A DNA stretch of 32,024 nt from Pseudomonas kitaguniensis (GTDB lineage: Bacteria; Pseudomonadota; Gammaproteobacteria; Pseudomonadales; Pseudomonadaceae), in assembly GCF_009296165.1 (NCBI RefSeq), contig NZ_VUAZ01000006.1, forward strand, positions 1 through 32,024, given 5' to 3'. Position numbers and translations under genes: made by a program. The notes under the pieces are model-generated. The model worked only from the letters and a program-made list of their open reading frames with translations. It did not search any database and was not told where the DNA came from. Shown here one piece after another: positions 24,898-32,024 of the stretch; the stretch's first letter is position 1; each line of letters starts with the position of its first letter.

Positions 24898-25574
24898 GCG
24901 CTACGGTCCTGTCGCCATGCGGTTATGCGTCGTTCGTAGCGCCTGACCAGCCAGCTCAACGGCCACGCCATGAGGAAATAACACACCAGCACGAGGCTCC
25001 AGATCAGCGTTTGCTGCCCCAAGGTGGTCACCAATTGCCCGCCGGAAAAGGTCAAATCACTCAAGGTGATCAGCGACACCAGCGAGGTGGTTTTCAGCAG
25101 CTCCACGCACTGGTTACCCAGCGGCGGCAGCATGAACGGCAAGGCTTGGGGCAACAGGATGCGGCGAAAGGCGGTCACTGGCGCAAAGTCCAGCGCACGC
25201 AGGGCGTCGTGCTGGCCGCGACTGACGTTGATCAGCGCCGAACGCACGATCTCTGAACCATACGCCGAGAATGTCAGGCCCAGGCCGAGTACGCCGGTGG
25301 TCATCGGCGACAGGCGGATGCCGAACAACGGCAAGATAAAAAACAGGTAAAACAGCAGCACCAACGCCGAGATACCGCGCAGCACTTCGACGTACACCGT
25401 GGCGATCCAGCGCAGCGCGCGGGAGGGTGACAACCGCATCAGCGCAATCACCAGGGACAACACCAGCACCAGCACCTCTGCCAGCACGGTGATATGCACG
25501 GTGGTCAGCGCGCCTTGGGCTAACTGGCGCGCAATAAACGCTGCGGTGTCCAGCGTTGACGGTTCAATCGACAT
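24894..25574 (-). CDS. Polar amino-acid ABC transporter permease (first)
   Basis: A 226-residue permease of the same family as the next gene, with about five hydrophobic segments. Motifs include YVEVLRGISALVLLFYLFFILP, where the usual RGTP is changed to RGIS, and the ATPase-contact loop GQHDALRALDFAPVTAFRRILLPQALPFMLP. It starts six bases after the binding-protein gene and overlaps the second permease by four bases (ATGA-type coupling). It would form the heterodimeric channel with its neighbour. The RGIS change is also seen in EhuC-type permeases as I recall, but I cannot verify that here. Confidence 0.9.
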   Translation of the reverse strand: MSIEPSTLDTAAFIARQLAQGALTTVHITVLAEVLVLVLSLVIALMRLSPSRALRWIATVYVEVLRGISALVLLFYLFFILPLFGIRLSPMTTGVLGLGLTFSAYGSEIVRSALINVSRGQHDALRALDFAPVTAFRRILLPQALPFMLPPLGNQCVELLKTTSLVSLITLSDLTFSGGQLVTTLGQQTLIWSLVLVCYFLMAWPLSWLVRRYERRITAWRQDRSA

Positions 25575-25580
25575 GACGCC

Positions 25581-26453
25581 TCAGAGCGCGCAGCGTTGTG
25601 CGGCGGTCACACCTGCTTCCGGCAATTCATTTTCGCTGTAGCCGTATTTTTGCAGGATCTTCAGCAACTCACCGGACGCGCGCAGTTTTGCCAGTTGCTC
25701 GTTAAACGCTTGAGTGAACTCAGGGTCGTTTTTCGGCAGGCCGTAGGCGTGGTAATTCCACGACGGTTGGCCGTGCGCATCAGGGATTTGCTCAAAGGGC
25801 AGGGCGCGCTCGATGGCCTGGCTGTTGGCTTTTTTGACCAGGCTGATGATCTCGGCATCCGGGAAATACACCACATCAACGCGGTCGGCTTCAAGCGCGG
25901 CAAGCGCTTCGGTGTCTTTGTCGAACAGCACCACATTGCTCGCGGCAATCTTCGTGTCTCGGGCCTCCTGCACCTGGTTGGAGCCGGTCTGCGTGGCCAG
26001 CCGCGCCTTGGGGTTCGCGGCAACGTCCTGCAGGCTGTGCAGCTTCAGCGGGTTACCCGCCTTGACGATAAAGGCACCGCCGGAGCGGGTGACGGGGTTG
26101 GAGTAGCCAATCACTTTGCAGCGGCTGGCATTGATAAAGAGCCCTGCGCCAATCAGGTCGAAACGCCCCGCCGCGAGCCCCGGCACCAAAGAACCGAAAT
26201 CGGTGATCGGGGTTTCAATGCGGGTGATGCCCAACGATTTGAGGATGGCCTCAAGCACCTCGACATTCGCCCCGGTGATTTTTCCATCGGTGCCGATATA
26301 GGCGTAAGGCTGTTCATTGGCGATGCCGGCAACCAGCCCGTTGGTGCGGCCTTTCTCGAGCAAACCGGCCATGGCTGATGACGCAAACAGGGCGCTCAGC
26401 AGCGCGGCGCACCCCAGGGTGGCGGACAGCGAGCGAAGGTTGATGCCTTTCAT
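25581..26453 (-). CDS. EhuB-like amino-acid/ectoine-type periplasmic binding protein
   Basis: A 290-residue type 2 binding protein. A signal peptide (MKGINLRSLSATLGCAALLS to SSAMA, residues 1-28) precedes a mature part starting GLLEKGRTNGLVAGIANEQPYAYIG. ITDFGSLVPGLAAGRFDLIGAGLFINASRC follows and closely resembles EhuB, the hydroxyectoine/ectoine-binding protein, as does the KVIGYSNPV segment. I chose the ATG at 26453 because the signal peptide begins there; the frame is open to 26510. The operon has no ectoine-degradation genes (doeAB, eutABCDE) beside it, so another small polar amino-acid-like compound is equally possible. It is the first gene of the transport operon. Confidence 0.88.
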   Translation of the reverse strand: MKGINLRSLSATLGCAALLSALFASSAMAGLLEKGRTNGLVAGIANEQPYAYIGTDGKITGANVEVLEAILKSLGITRIETPITDFGSLVPGLAAGRFDLIGAGLFINASRCKVIGYSNPVTRSGGAFIVKAGNPLKLHSLQDVAANPKARLATQTGSNQVQEARDTKIAASNVVLFDKDTEALAALEADRVDVVYFPDAEIISLVKKANSQAIERALPFEQIPDAHGQPSWNYHAYGLPKNDPEFTQAFNEQLAKLRASGELLKILQKYGYSENELPEAGVTAAQRCAL

Positions 26454-26570
26454 GATGAACTCGACGAGGAAGTGGAATCGGGGGATTTGCTGGCGACAGC
26501 GCGCGGTCACGGCGACTGGAATCAGGCGCGACAGGCTTTGCCAAGTGTTGGGGGATGACTCTATAGATAT

Positions 26571-26583
26571 AACAAATATTGTT
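26571..26583. promoter_or_regulatory. AT-rich dyad in the promoter region of the amino-acid transporter operon
   Basis: AACAA-ATA-TTGTT is a 5-bp inverted repeat in the most AT-rich part (about 26560-26600) of the gap before the binding-protein gene, 118 bases from its start. The surroundings (ATATAACAAATATTGTTTAA) look like promoter DNA, but I cannot assign boxes or a regulator. Confidence 0.35.
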
Positions 26584-26620
26584 TAAATATCGTTAGAGCA
26601 TATGCATAGATCGAAGGGGC

Positions 26621-26646
26621 GGCGGACAGTCGGGCGACTCTCCGCC
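26621..26646. terminator. Hairpin after the oxaloacetate decarboxylase gene
   Basis: GGCGGA (26621-26626) and TCCGCC (26641-26646) form an outer stem, with inner AGTC and GACT pairing after one mismatch. It starts 14 bases beyond the decarboxylase stop on its minus strand. No strong T-run follows, so termination here is only plausible. Confidence 0.4.
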
Positions 26647-26660
26647 GGTGTGGGGCGGGT

Positions 26661-27530
26661 TTACTCGTTCACATCCATGAATTCTTCAGCCCAGGCCACG
26701 TAGCTTTCCGGCAGCGTGTAGGTGTGCGTCAGCTCGGTAGCGCTGAGGTTGGAGGTGCTGTGGGTCAACTTGCGTTGGGCACGCAGGCTGTCGTAAGTCG
26801 CCTTGATCGACGCAAAGTAGGCGCCGTGGCCAGCGACCACAATGCGCACGCCCAGCGCGGCCAGGCGCTCACTGTCATTGAGCTTGGGGTTGCCGTAGGT
26901 CACCAGCATCAGTGGCACGCTGAGGTTTTGCGCGATCTGCTCAAGGTGCTCGAAGTCTTTCACGCCGACCATGCAGATACCGTCCGCGCCGGCCTTTTCA
27001 TAAGCTTTGGTGCGCGCGATCACGTCTTCGGTCGGCAACACGCCGGCATTCGTGCGGGCGATGATCGACAGTTCCGGGTCGACGCGCGCTTCAAGCGCCG
27101 CCTTGACCTTGCCGATGCCTTCCTCGACCGTAATCAGGTCGGTGGACTTGCGCCCGAATTGCGCGGGCAACAGCGTGTCTTCGATGGTGAGCGCCGCAAC
27201 GCCTGCACGCTCAAGTTCTTCGACGGTGCGCATCACATTCAGCGCATTACCGTAGCCGTGGTCGGCGTCGGCGATGAACGGCAACTGGGCCACACGGCCG
27301 ATCCGGGTCGCCTGCTCAACGAACTCACTCAGTGTAATCAGCGCAAAATCGGGTGCCGCGAGTACCTGCAACGAAGCGACTGAGCCACCCAGAATGCCCA
27401 CTTCAAAACCCAGGTCGGCGGCGATTCGCGCAGACATGGGGTCGAAGACGGAAGCGGTTTCAACGCAGATTTGCTTTGCAAACAGTTCACGGAATTGGCG
27501 GCGCAGCGCTGAGTGAGAAATTTTTGGCAT
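26661..27530 (-). CDS. Oxaloacetate decarboxylase (PEP mutase/isocitrate lyase superfamily)
   Basis: A 289-residue enzyme of the PEP mutase/isocitrate lyase superfamily. Magnesium-binding residues appear in [10 protein letters not shown] (Asp88, Asp90) and TIEDTLLP (Glu117, Asp118). The protein matches the PA4872 oxaloacetate decarboxylase type: Tyr212 (LVTYGNP) and His235 (VAGHGAYF) lie at the positions known to define that activity, and the length is almost the same. It would convert oxaloacetate to pyruvate and CO2 in the cytoplasm, without biotin or sodium. The isocitrate-lyase signature KKCGH is absent, as expected. It is divergent from a bicupin gene with a 202-base gap, and both may respond to one regulator through the palindrome at 27551. 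Confidence 0.9.
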   Translation of the reverse strand: MPKISHSALRRQFRELFAKQICVETASVFDPMSARIAADLGFEVGILGGSVASLQVLAAPDFALITLSEFVEQATRIGRVAQLPFIADADHGYGNALNVMRTVEELERAGVAALTIEDTLLPAQFGRKSTDLITVEEGIGKVKAALEARVDPELSIIARTNAGVLPTEDVIARTKAYEKAGADGICMVGVKDFEHLEQIAQNLSVPLMLVTYGNPKLNDSERLAALGVRIVVAGHGAYFASIKATYDSLRAQRKLTHSTSNLSATELTHTYTLPESYVAWAEEFMDVNE

Positions 27531-27550
27531 GTTCTTTCCTGGCTCTGGTC

Positions 27551-27566
27551 ATCGTCGAGTGACGAT
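27551..27566. promoter_or_regulatory. Palindrome near the decarboxylase start
   Basis: ATCGTC-GAGT-GACGAT is a perfect 6-bp inverted repeat, 20 bases upstream of the decarboxylase start in the divergent promoter region shared with the bicupin gene. Position and form suit a repressor operator. No regulator gene lies next to it. Confidence 0.4.
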
Positions 27567-27732
27567 CAATGTCTATTCATGGTGGCGCGAGATTACCACG
27601 CAGACGAACAGGGGATTATGACGTTTGAGCATGAGCGGCGCGCCAAATGCACAGACTGAGCGCCTATAGTGGTTCTACCGCCCCGTTGATTCACCGGGTG
27701 GCCGTGAACGCCAGACAATAAAGGTGAGCATA

Positions 27733-28674
27733 ATGAACCGCGAATTCAAGCCCGACCTGCCCGACGATGTGTCAAACCCCTTAGTCGACGCCGAGTACTT
27801 TGAGTACAGCAAAGCGGCCAACCCGATCAGCGCCAATCTGATCAGCCGGATTCCTTACCACAGCTTCCCGGCAGCGCTGTATGACAGCGGCCCCTCACGG
27901 GTCGTGCCGCTTGACCTCAGCGCTGAGCTGGGCTGCGAAGGCCCTGTGACCGGGCCTGGGCTGTGCGCCAATTTCATTCGGCTGAACGCCGGTGAAGCGC
28001 TGAACCTGCACCCGAATGCCACTTCACAAGTGTTTTATGTGATAGCAGGCGCGGGCACAGTAGTGCAGGGCGAGCACGCCATTGAATGGTCCGCCGGCTG
28101 TTTTATCGCGCTGCCTGGCCTGCTGCAAGCGCGCTTTCGCGCCACCCAGGATGCGCGTCTTTACTACGTGCACGATGAACCGCTGTTGCGCTACCTGGGC
28201 GTGACGCGCAGCACCGACCGCTTCTTGCCGACGCTGTATCCCGCAGCGCTGGCTAACTTGAAACTGCGCGAAGCGGCAGACGACCCGCGTGCTCAGGACC
28301 GCAGCCGTATCAGTATTTTGCTGGGCAATCGCAACTTCCCGCAGACTCGAACCGTGACGCATGTGCTGTGGGCCATGTACGGAATCCTGCCCGCCGGCTC
28401 GATCCAAAAGCCCCACCGCCACCAATCGATAGCACTCGACTTCATCATCGACTGCCCCACGGGCTGTTATTCGCTGGTGGGCACCGAGCTGGACGCGCAA
28501 GGGCAGATTCACAACCCGGTACGCGTCGACTGGTCGCCCGGCCTCGCGTTCGTGACGCCACCGGGCTACTGGCACGCGCACTTCAATGAGTCCGACAAAG
28601 AAGCGTTCCTGATCCCGATTCAGGACGCGGGGCTGCAAACGTATTTGCGCGCGTTGGATATTCGGTTCAGTTGA
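27733..28674 (+). CDS. Bicupin protein of unknown function
   Basis: A 313-residue protein with two cupin barrels. The first (about 80-145) contains LHPNATSQVFYVIAGAGTVVQGEHAIEWSAGCFIALPG. The second (about 220-295) contains KPHRHQSIALDFIIDC and FVTPPGYWHAHFNES. The second barrel keeps several histidines that could bind a metal; the first has only one clear histidine. The two-barrel layout recalls gentisate 1,2-dioxygenase and related enzymes, but I do not see enough to name a reaction. I chose the ATG at 27733, preceded by AAAGGTGA; a GTG nine bases earlier is also open. It starts a possible sulfur or aromatic acquisition group, though the next gene follows after 191 bases and probably has its own promoter. 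Confidence 0.8.
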   Translation: MNREFKPDLPDDVSNPLVDAEYFEYSKAANPISANLISRIPYHSFPAALYDSGPSRVVPLDLSAELGCEGPVTGPGLCANFIRLNAGEALNLHPNATSQVFYVIAGAGTVVQGEHAIEWSAGCFIALPGLLQARFRATQDARLYYVHDEPLLRYLGVTRSTDRFLPTLYPAALANLKLREAADDPRAQDRSRISILLGNRNFPQTRTVTHVLWAMYGILPAGSIQKPHRHQSIALDFIIDCPTGCYSLVGTELDAQGQIHNPVRVDWSPGLAFVTPPGYWHAHFNESDKEAFLIPIQDAGLQTYLRALDIRFS

Positions 28675-28711
28675 GGGGCGACGACCAGAGGCGACACTCG
28701 GCCAGTAAATG

Positions 28712-28728
28712 AATGCATTTATTGCATT
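28712..28728. promoter_or_regulatory. AT-rich dyad before the sulfonate-type binding protein
   Basis: AATGCA (28712-28717) and TGCATT (28723-28728) are complements separated by five bases, inside an AT-rich promoter-like stretch (28705-28765) about 140 bases before the gene. A TTGTGA at 28731 could serve as a -35 box. CysB-type regulation would fit the genes but is inference. Confidence 0.35.
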
Positions 28729-28865
28729 TTTTGTGAATTACGTTATGCGTTATCAGTATTTTACAGGCGGCGCTCAGGCCTTCATCGTGTGCACCCCTAC
28801 ACAGAATGCCGAGACCGTGCGCGCGGATCGACTTGAAATGCCCGAGAGGGCATCTGGAGACGAAC

Positions 28866-29823
28866 GTGCGTTACCTGACAAAACTCGCGGCGGCCATGGC
28901 CGCCGCATTCCTGTGCCTGACCGCGAACGCGCAAACGCTGGTGGTCGGTGACCAAAGTTACAACGCTCAAGCGGTGATGGAAGCGGCGGGCGTGCTCGAC
29001 GATTTGCCCTATCAGCTTGAATGGAAGCAATTTACAGCGGGGTCGCCGGTCGCCGAAGCGCTCAACGCCAACAGCCTGGATATTGGCTTGCTGGGTGACG
29101 CGCCCGTGCTGTTCCTGGGCGCTTTGGGCGCGCCGATCAAGGTGATTGCAGTCAGTCGGCAAAACCTTGACGGCGTGGCCATTCTGGTCAAAAAAGACTC
29201 GTCGATCCACAGCCTCGCAGACCTTGCAGGCAAACGCGCGGCCGTCTGGAAAGGCTCCTGGAGCCAGCAACTGCTGCTCACCGCGCTGGACAAAGCCGGT
29301 GTGCCACGCGACTCGCTGACGTTGCGCTACCTGAGCGCGCTGGACGCATCACATGCGCTTGAGGGCGGCTCGGTTGACGTCATCGCCACGTGGGAGCCCT
29401 ACGTGACGCAGCTTGAGCGCCAAGGTGCACGGGTGCTGGCAACCGCCGACGGGTTGATCCCCCGCTCAAAGTTTTATTGCCGCCAACGCGAAAGCTGTGG
29501 ATACCAAGCGCGCGCAAATCAGTGACTTCCTCCAGCGCCTGAAAAAAGCCCGTGACTGGACACGTCAAAGCCCCGCCAACACCGACGCTTATGCAGACGC
29601 CTGGGCCAAACGCACCCGCGCCGATGCAAACATCGCACGCGCCTGGTTTGCCAGAGCGCGCACCACGGTCGAGCCACTCACGGCGCAGTCGCCCGTCGAA
29701 GCGCAAAAGACCGTGGACTTTTTCGCAGGCCAGGGCCTGGTCAAATCGTACCCGGCAGCCAGCCTGTTCGACCCGTCATTCGCGGCCGCATTGCAGCCCG
29801 CCGTCGCCACCACTCAGCCCTGA
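28866..29823 (+). pseudogene. Sulfonate/taurine-type ABC binding protein, frameshifted
   Basis: The GTG at 28866, with GGAG seven bases before it, begins a signal peptide (MRYLTKLAAAMAAAFLCLTA) and then a type 2 binding protein resembling SsuA/TauA (ALNANSLDIGLLGDAPVLFLG, VILATWEP-type motif VIATWEPYV). After ATADGLIP the frame is lost at a run of five C (29459-29463) and stops at 29523, giving 219 residues. Removing one C continues the protein as AQSFIAANAKAVDTKRAQ through to a TGA at 29821, for 318 residues, the normal SsuA length. The C-terminal lobe contains FLQRLKKARDWTRQ. This is a real one-base insertion or a sequencing error; a slippery C-run makes either possible. No permease or ATPase gene is adjacent, so it would rely on a transporter elsewhere. 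Confidence 0.8.
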
Positions 29824-29845
29824 ACGCTTGAAGGAATAGTTCGAT

Positions 29846-31168
29846 ATGACTAAAAGACAGCTCAAACTGGGCGCCTTGACCATGGGCTGTGGTGGGCCAG
29901 GCCGCCACAACCTGTGGCTTGACCCTCAACTGCCTGCCGACGCCAGCGTTAACGTCGACTGGTACATCGACATCGCGCGCCAGGCCGAGGCGGCACTGTT
30001 CGACTTGATGTTTATCGTCGACAGCCAGTTCATCACCGAGGGTTCGCCCTCTCATTATCTGAATCGCCTGGAGCCGCTGACGCTGCTCTCGGCGCTTGCC
30101 GTCAGCACGCGGCATATCGGCTTGGTCGGCACGCTGACCACTTCGTACAACTCGCCGTACAACGTCGCGCGGCGCCTGGCCTCACTCGACCTGATCAGCA
30201 AAGGCCGCGCCGGCTGGAACGTGGTCACCAGCGGCGACGCCGGCACTGCCGGTAATTACAGCCGCGACGAGCATTATGATTACGACACCCGCTATGGCCG
30301 GGCGGCCGAACATGTCCAGGTGGTGCAGGGGCTGTGGAACTCTTACGAGGACGATGCGTTTGTGCGTGACAGAGCCACCGGCGAGTTTCTCGACCCACGC
30401 AAACTGCACAGCCTGAACCACAAGGGCGAGCACTTTTCGGTGGTCGGCCCGCTGAATATCCAACGCTCGCCGCAAGGCCAGCCAGTGATATTCCAGGCCG
30501 GCGATTCCGCGCAAGGCCGCGACCTCGGCGCCGCGACGGCCGATGTCATTTTTACCCATGCAGCCAGCATCGAGCAGGGCCAGGCTTTTTACCGCGATAT
30601 AAAGGCCAGGGCGGCGCAGCACGGCCGCGACCCAGAGCAATTACTGATAATGCCGGGGGCCGAAATCTACGTCGGCGACACCGACGAGCACGCACGTGAA
30701 ATCGAACAGCACTACCATCAGGCCGACCATAGTTTTGAGCTTGCGCTGAAAGAATTCGGGCGTAATTTCGGCTGGCATGATTTCAGCCAATATGACCTCG
30801 ATGCGCCGTTTCCGCAGCAGAGCCTGGAAGCCGCACGCAGCAGCTTTTTCACCGCCGCCAAACGCATTGCAGACCAGGCCCGCGAGCAAGGCTTCACCTT
30901 GCGCCAAGCCATAGCGTTCGGTCGACAACTGCGCCCCGGCGCTTTCGTAGGCACGGCTGAGACCGTCGCACAAAAGATCGCCGCGTGGTTCGAAGCACGC
31001 GCCGTGGATGGTTTTAATCTCTACATCGGGCACCCGGAGCAATTCACGCGCTTTACCCAGGAAGTCATACCGTTGTTGCAAGCGCGTGGTGTTTATCGCA
31101 CGGCGTATGAAGGTACGACGCTGCGGGAGAGCTTGGGGTTGCAGATTCCGCGGTGTCGCCAAGGGTAG
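29846..31168 (+). CDS. NtaA/SnaA/DszA-family FMN-dependent monooxygenase
   Basis: A 440-residue enzyme of the bacterial luciferase-like superfamily. Motifs typical of the long NtaA/DszA/DmoA group include KLGALTMGCGGPGRHNLW at the start, EPLTLLSALAVSTRHIGLVGTLTTSYNSPYNVARRLASLD, GRAGWNVVTS, HKGEHFSVVGPLNIQRSPQGQPVIFQAGDS and a late GTAETVAQKIAAWFEARAVDGFNLY. These enzymes use FMNH2 from a separate reductase and O2 to cleave C-N or C-S bonds, for example in nitrilotriacetate, EDTA, dibenzothiophene sulfone or dimethyl sulfide. It starts 22 bases after the binding protein, with AAGGAA before the ATG, so the two are co-transcribed. The neighbour suggests an organosulfur substrate. No flavin reductase gene is in the window. 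Confidence 0.9.
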   Translation: MTKRQLKLGALTMGCGGPGRHNLWLDPQLPADASVNVDWYIDIARQAEAALFDLMFIVDSQFITEGSPSHYLNRLEPLTLLSALAVSTRHIGLVGTLTTSYNSPYNVARRLASLDLISKGRAGWNVVTSGDAGTAGNYSRDEHYDYDTRYGRAAEHVQVVQGLWNSYEDDAFVRDRATGEFLDPRKLHSLNHKGEHFSVVGPLNIQRSPQGQPVIFQAGDSAQGRDLGAATADVIFTHAASIEQGQAFYRDIKARAAQHGRDPEQLLIMPGAEIYVGDTDEHAREIEQHYHQADHSFELALKEFGRNFGWHDFSQYDLDAPFPQQSLEAARSSFFTAAKRIADQAREQGFTLRQAIAFGRQLRPGAFVGTAETVAQKIAAWFEARAVDGFNLYIGHPEQFTRFTQEVIPLLQARGVYRTAYEGTTLRESLGLQIPRCRQG

Positions 31169-31207
31169 TTGCGTCCGGCCGCAGACGGTAGGCGGGCTTG
31201 CCAGTTA

Positions 31208-31681
31208 TCAGGCATGGGATTTTTCGTTCAACCTGAAGACGATGCCATCCACCTTCATTTCAACGGTGTACTTGAACAGCACATTGGCGTGTTTGGACAT
31301 GCCAGGGAGTCGGTAGCAGTCCCATCCGCCAGTCATGCCGTGTACCGGGATTCTGTAAGGGGCGCCTGACTCCAGAGGTTCGCCGAATTGAGATTTAACC
31401 CAGGCCTGAGTCATCTTGCTGTTGAGGTGGTATGGCAGACTACCTTTGTATATTGGCTCTCCTTCGAAGCCCTTAAGAAAGGTAATAAATAGATCTTCAA
31501 ATCGCTTGTTGCCAGCCCAGAACCCCAGCTCTATACCCGGTTCAGGCGACATCGACAAAGTGTCGCTGTCGTCAAAAATACCCTTTGGTGGACCGCCCGG
31601 AAGATACATGCCGGAGGCTATCAACTCGGGGTAAGTAAGCCCGAGAGCTTTGACCAAGTCATTGATCATTGCAGCGTTCAT
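31208..31681 (-). CDS. DUF6392-like protein, possible immunity protein
   Basis: A 157-residue soluble protein with no signal peptide or membrane helix. [45 protein letters not shown] and [15 protein letters not shown] resemble DUF6392 proteins, a small family I recall mainly from pseudomonads and, in part, from next to bacteriocin or polymorphic-toxin genes. The assignment is from memory of sequence pattern only. The start ATG overlaps the stop of the reading frame just upstream by ATGA, which supports translation coupling. No toxin gene is seen within the window, but the sequence upstream is cut off. The base composition is more AT-rich than the surrounding genes, fitting an acquired segment. 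Confidence 0.65.
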   Translation of the reverse strand: MNAAMINDLVKALGLTYPELIASGMYLPGGPPKGIFDDSDTLSMSPEPGIELGFWAGNKRFEDLFITFLKGFEGEPIYKGSLPYHLNSKMTQAWVKSQFGEPLESGAPYRIPVHGMTGGWDCYRLPGMSKHANVLFKYTVEMKVDGIVFRLNEKSHA

Positions 31682-31839
31682 ATCAATACCACTCTTATTG
31701 CAAGGAGATTGTGCAGGTCGCTAAGTGCGGTTTTAACCTGCTCTTCGGTAAAGCCCTGTTCAAGTAGGTAAGGACTGATGGCATCAAGTTTCACAACGTC
31801 AAATGACGCGAAAAACCGAGCTGATTTTGCGAGATACAA
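31678..31839 (-). CDS. Short reading frame coupled to the DUF6392-like gene, possibly a remnant
   Basis: The frame ends in a TGA that overlaps the next gene's ATG (ATGA at 31681-31678) and reads well over its last 50 residues: [20 protein letters not shown], then [20 protein letters not shown]. It is open back to a TAA at 31902-31900 but contains no ATG. The best start is a TTG at 31839, giving 53 residues without a ribosome site. The good coding character without a proper start suggests the 3' end of a gene whose front was lost, or a frameshift further up. I do not recognise the family. Confidence 0.4.
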   Translation of the reverse strand: MYLAKSARFFASFDVVKLDAISPYLLEQGFTEEQVKTALSDLHNLLAIRVVLI

Positions 31840-31924
31840 TGCCGCAGACGAATGGATAAATAGTTTAAGTTCAATGTGCGACGAATGACGCCAGTGAAGT
31901 TATCAAAGGGGATTGCCGTGCTCT

Positions 31925-32023
31925 CTAGGGCGTCACACTTGCGACCGCGCCCTTGGCCTGGTCCAGCCAGTTTTTTGAGGGTGGTGCTTGGGCCTCCAAT
32001 GCCTGCGAGGCTTTGAGTATCTC
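31925..32023 (-). CDS. C-terminus of an unidentified protein (cut by window edge)
   Basis: On the minus strand the frame is open from the window edge to a TAG at 31927-31925, reading EILKASQALEAQAPPSKNWL then DQAKGAVASVTP. The amphipathic helical pattern and G/C-rich third codon positions look like a real C-terminus. Only 32 residues are visible, and another frame is also open here (see rejected items), so the call is tentative. If real, it is the gene preceding the DUF6392-like pair and could be the cognate toxin or an unrelated neighbour. Confidence 0.35.
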   Translation of the reverse strand, partial: EILKASQALEAQAPPSKNWLDQAKGAVASVTP

Positions 32024-32024
32024 G

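Noticed and set aside
31723..32024. A second minus-strand frame at the right edge, reading RDTQSLAGIGGPSTTLKKLA and on, open to the window end
   Set aside because: It overlaps two other candidate frames, its third codon positions are not G/C-rich as in neighbouring genes, and its last part loses all coding character; it stays undecided without the upstream sequence.
1..32024. CRISPR array, tRNA or rRNA genes, transposases, prophage genes
   Set aside because: I looked for regularly spaced repeats, tRNA-like cloverleaf ends, conserved rRNA segments and transposase or integrase motifs and found none; the only repeats are REP-type elements.

Overview
The window looks like a chromosomal segment of a Pseudomonas of the fluorescens group. 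The evidence is a GC-rich composition, three near-identical 87-bp REPIN elements (paired inverted REP sequences ending in TGTGGGAGCGGG), and a gene set typical of that genus: a cdh-type phosphatase, a BdlA-like sensor, a PA4872-like oxaloacetate decarboxylase, and sulfur- and amino-acid-uptake genes. I see no rRNA, tRNA, CRISPR array, transposase or phage structural gene. Most of the window is ordinary core and accessory metabolism. The oddities are two frameshifted genes, repeated regulatory motifs and a fragmentary, more AT-rich right edge.

Layout. 1-0.3 kb: C-terminus of a group 1 truncated haemoglobin. 0.4-2.8 kb (minus): an alpha-E protein and a circularly permuted ATP-grasp protein. 3.1-5.5 kb: an unrecognised small membrane protein, two tiny disordered acidic proteins (the first frameshifted) and a CPA1-type cation/proton antiporter. 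5.7-6.5 kb: CDP-diacylglycerol diphosphatase. 6.6-9.6 kb (minus): an overlapping signalling operon of a PAS histidine kinase, a single-domain receiver and a receiver-EAL c-di-GMP phosphodiesterase. 10-16 kb (plus): a complete sugar-uptake operon (ATPase, permease, binding protein, LacI regulator, xylulokinase) with a perfect 16-bp LacI-type operator in front.

16-24 kb: a 4-helix-bundle chemoreceptor, a divergent Lrp/EamA exporter pair with a repeated promoter motif, a U32 protein of the RlhA type, RidA and a soluble PAS-PAS-MCP protein resembling BdlA. 23.5-26.5 kb (minus): a four-gene polar amino-acid ABC transporter with an EhuB-like binding protein. 26.7-27.5 kb: oxaloacetate decarboxylase, divergent from a bicupin gene. 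28.9-31.2 kb: a sulfonate-type binding protein broken by one extra C in a C-run, followed by an NtaA-family flavin monooxygenase. 31.2-32 kb (minus): a DUF6392-like protein with short, partly degraded reading frames upstream.

Working together: the 10-16 kb operon should import a pentose or pentitol and deliver D-xylulose 5-phosphate, but needs an isomerase or dehydrogenase from elsewhere. The 6.6-9.6 kb and 22-23.4 kb genes both belong to lifestyle signalling (c-di-GMP and chemosensory). The 28.9-31.2 kb pair resembles an organosulfur or chelate scavenging module that lacks its own permease and ATPase. Function calls come from protein motifs read by eye; no database search was possible.
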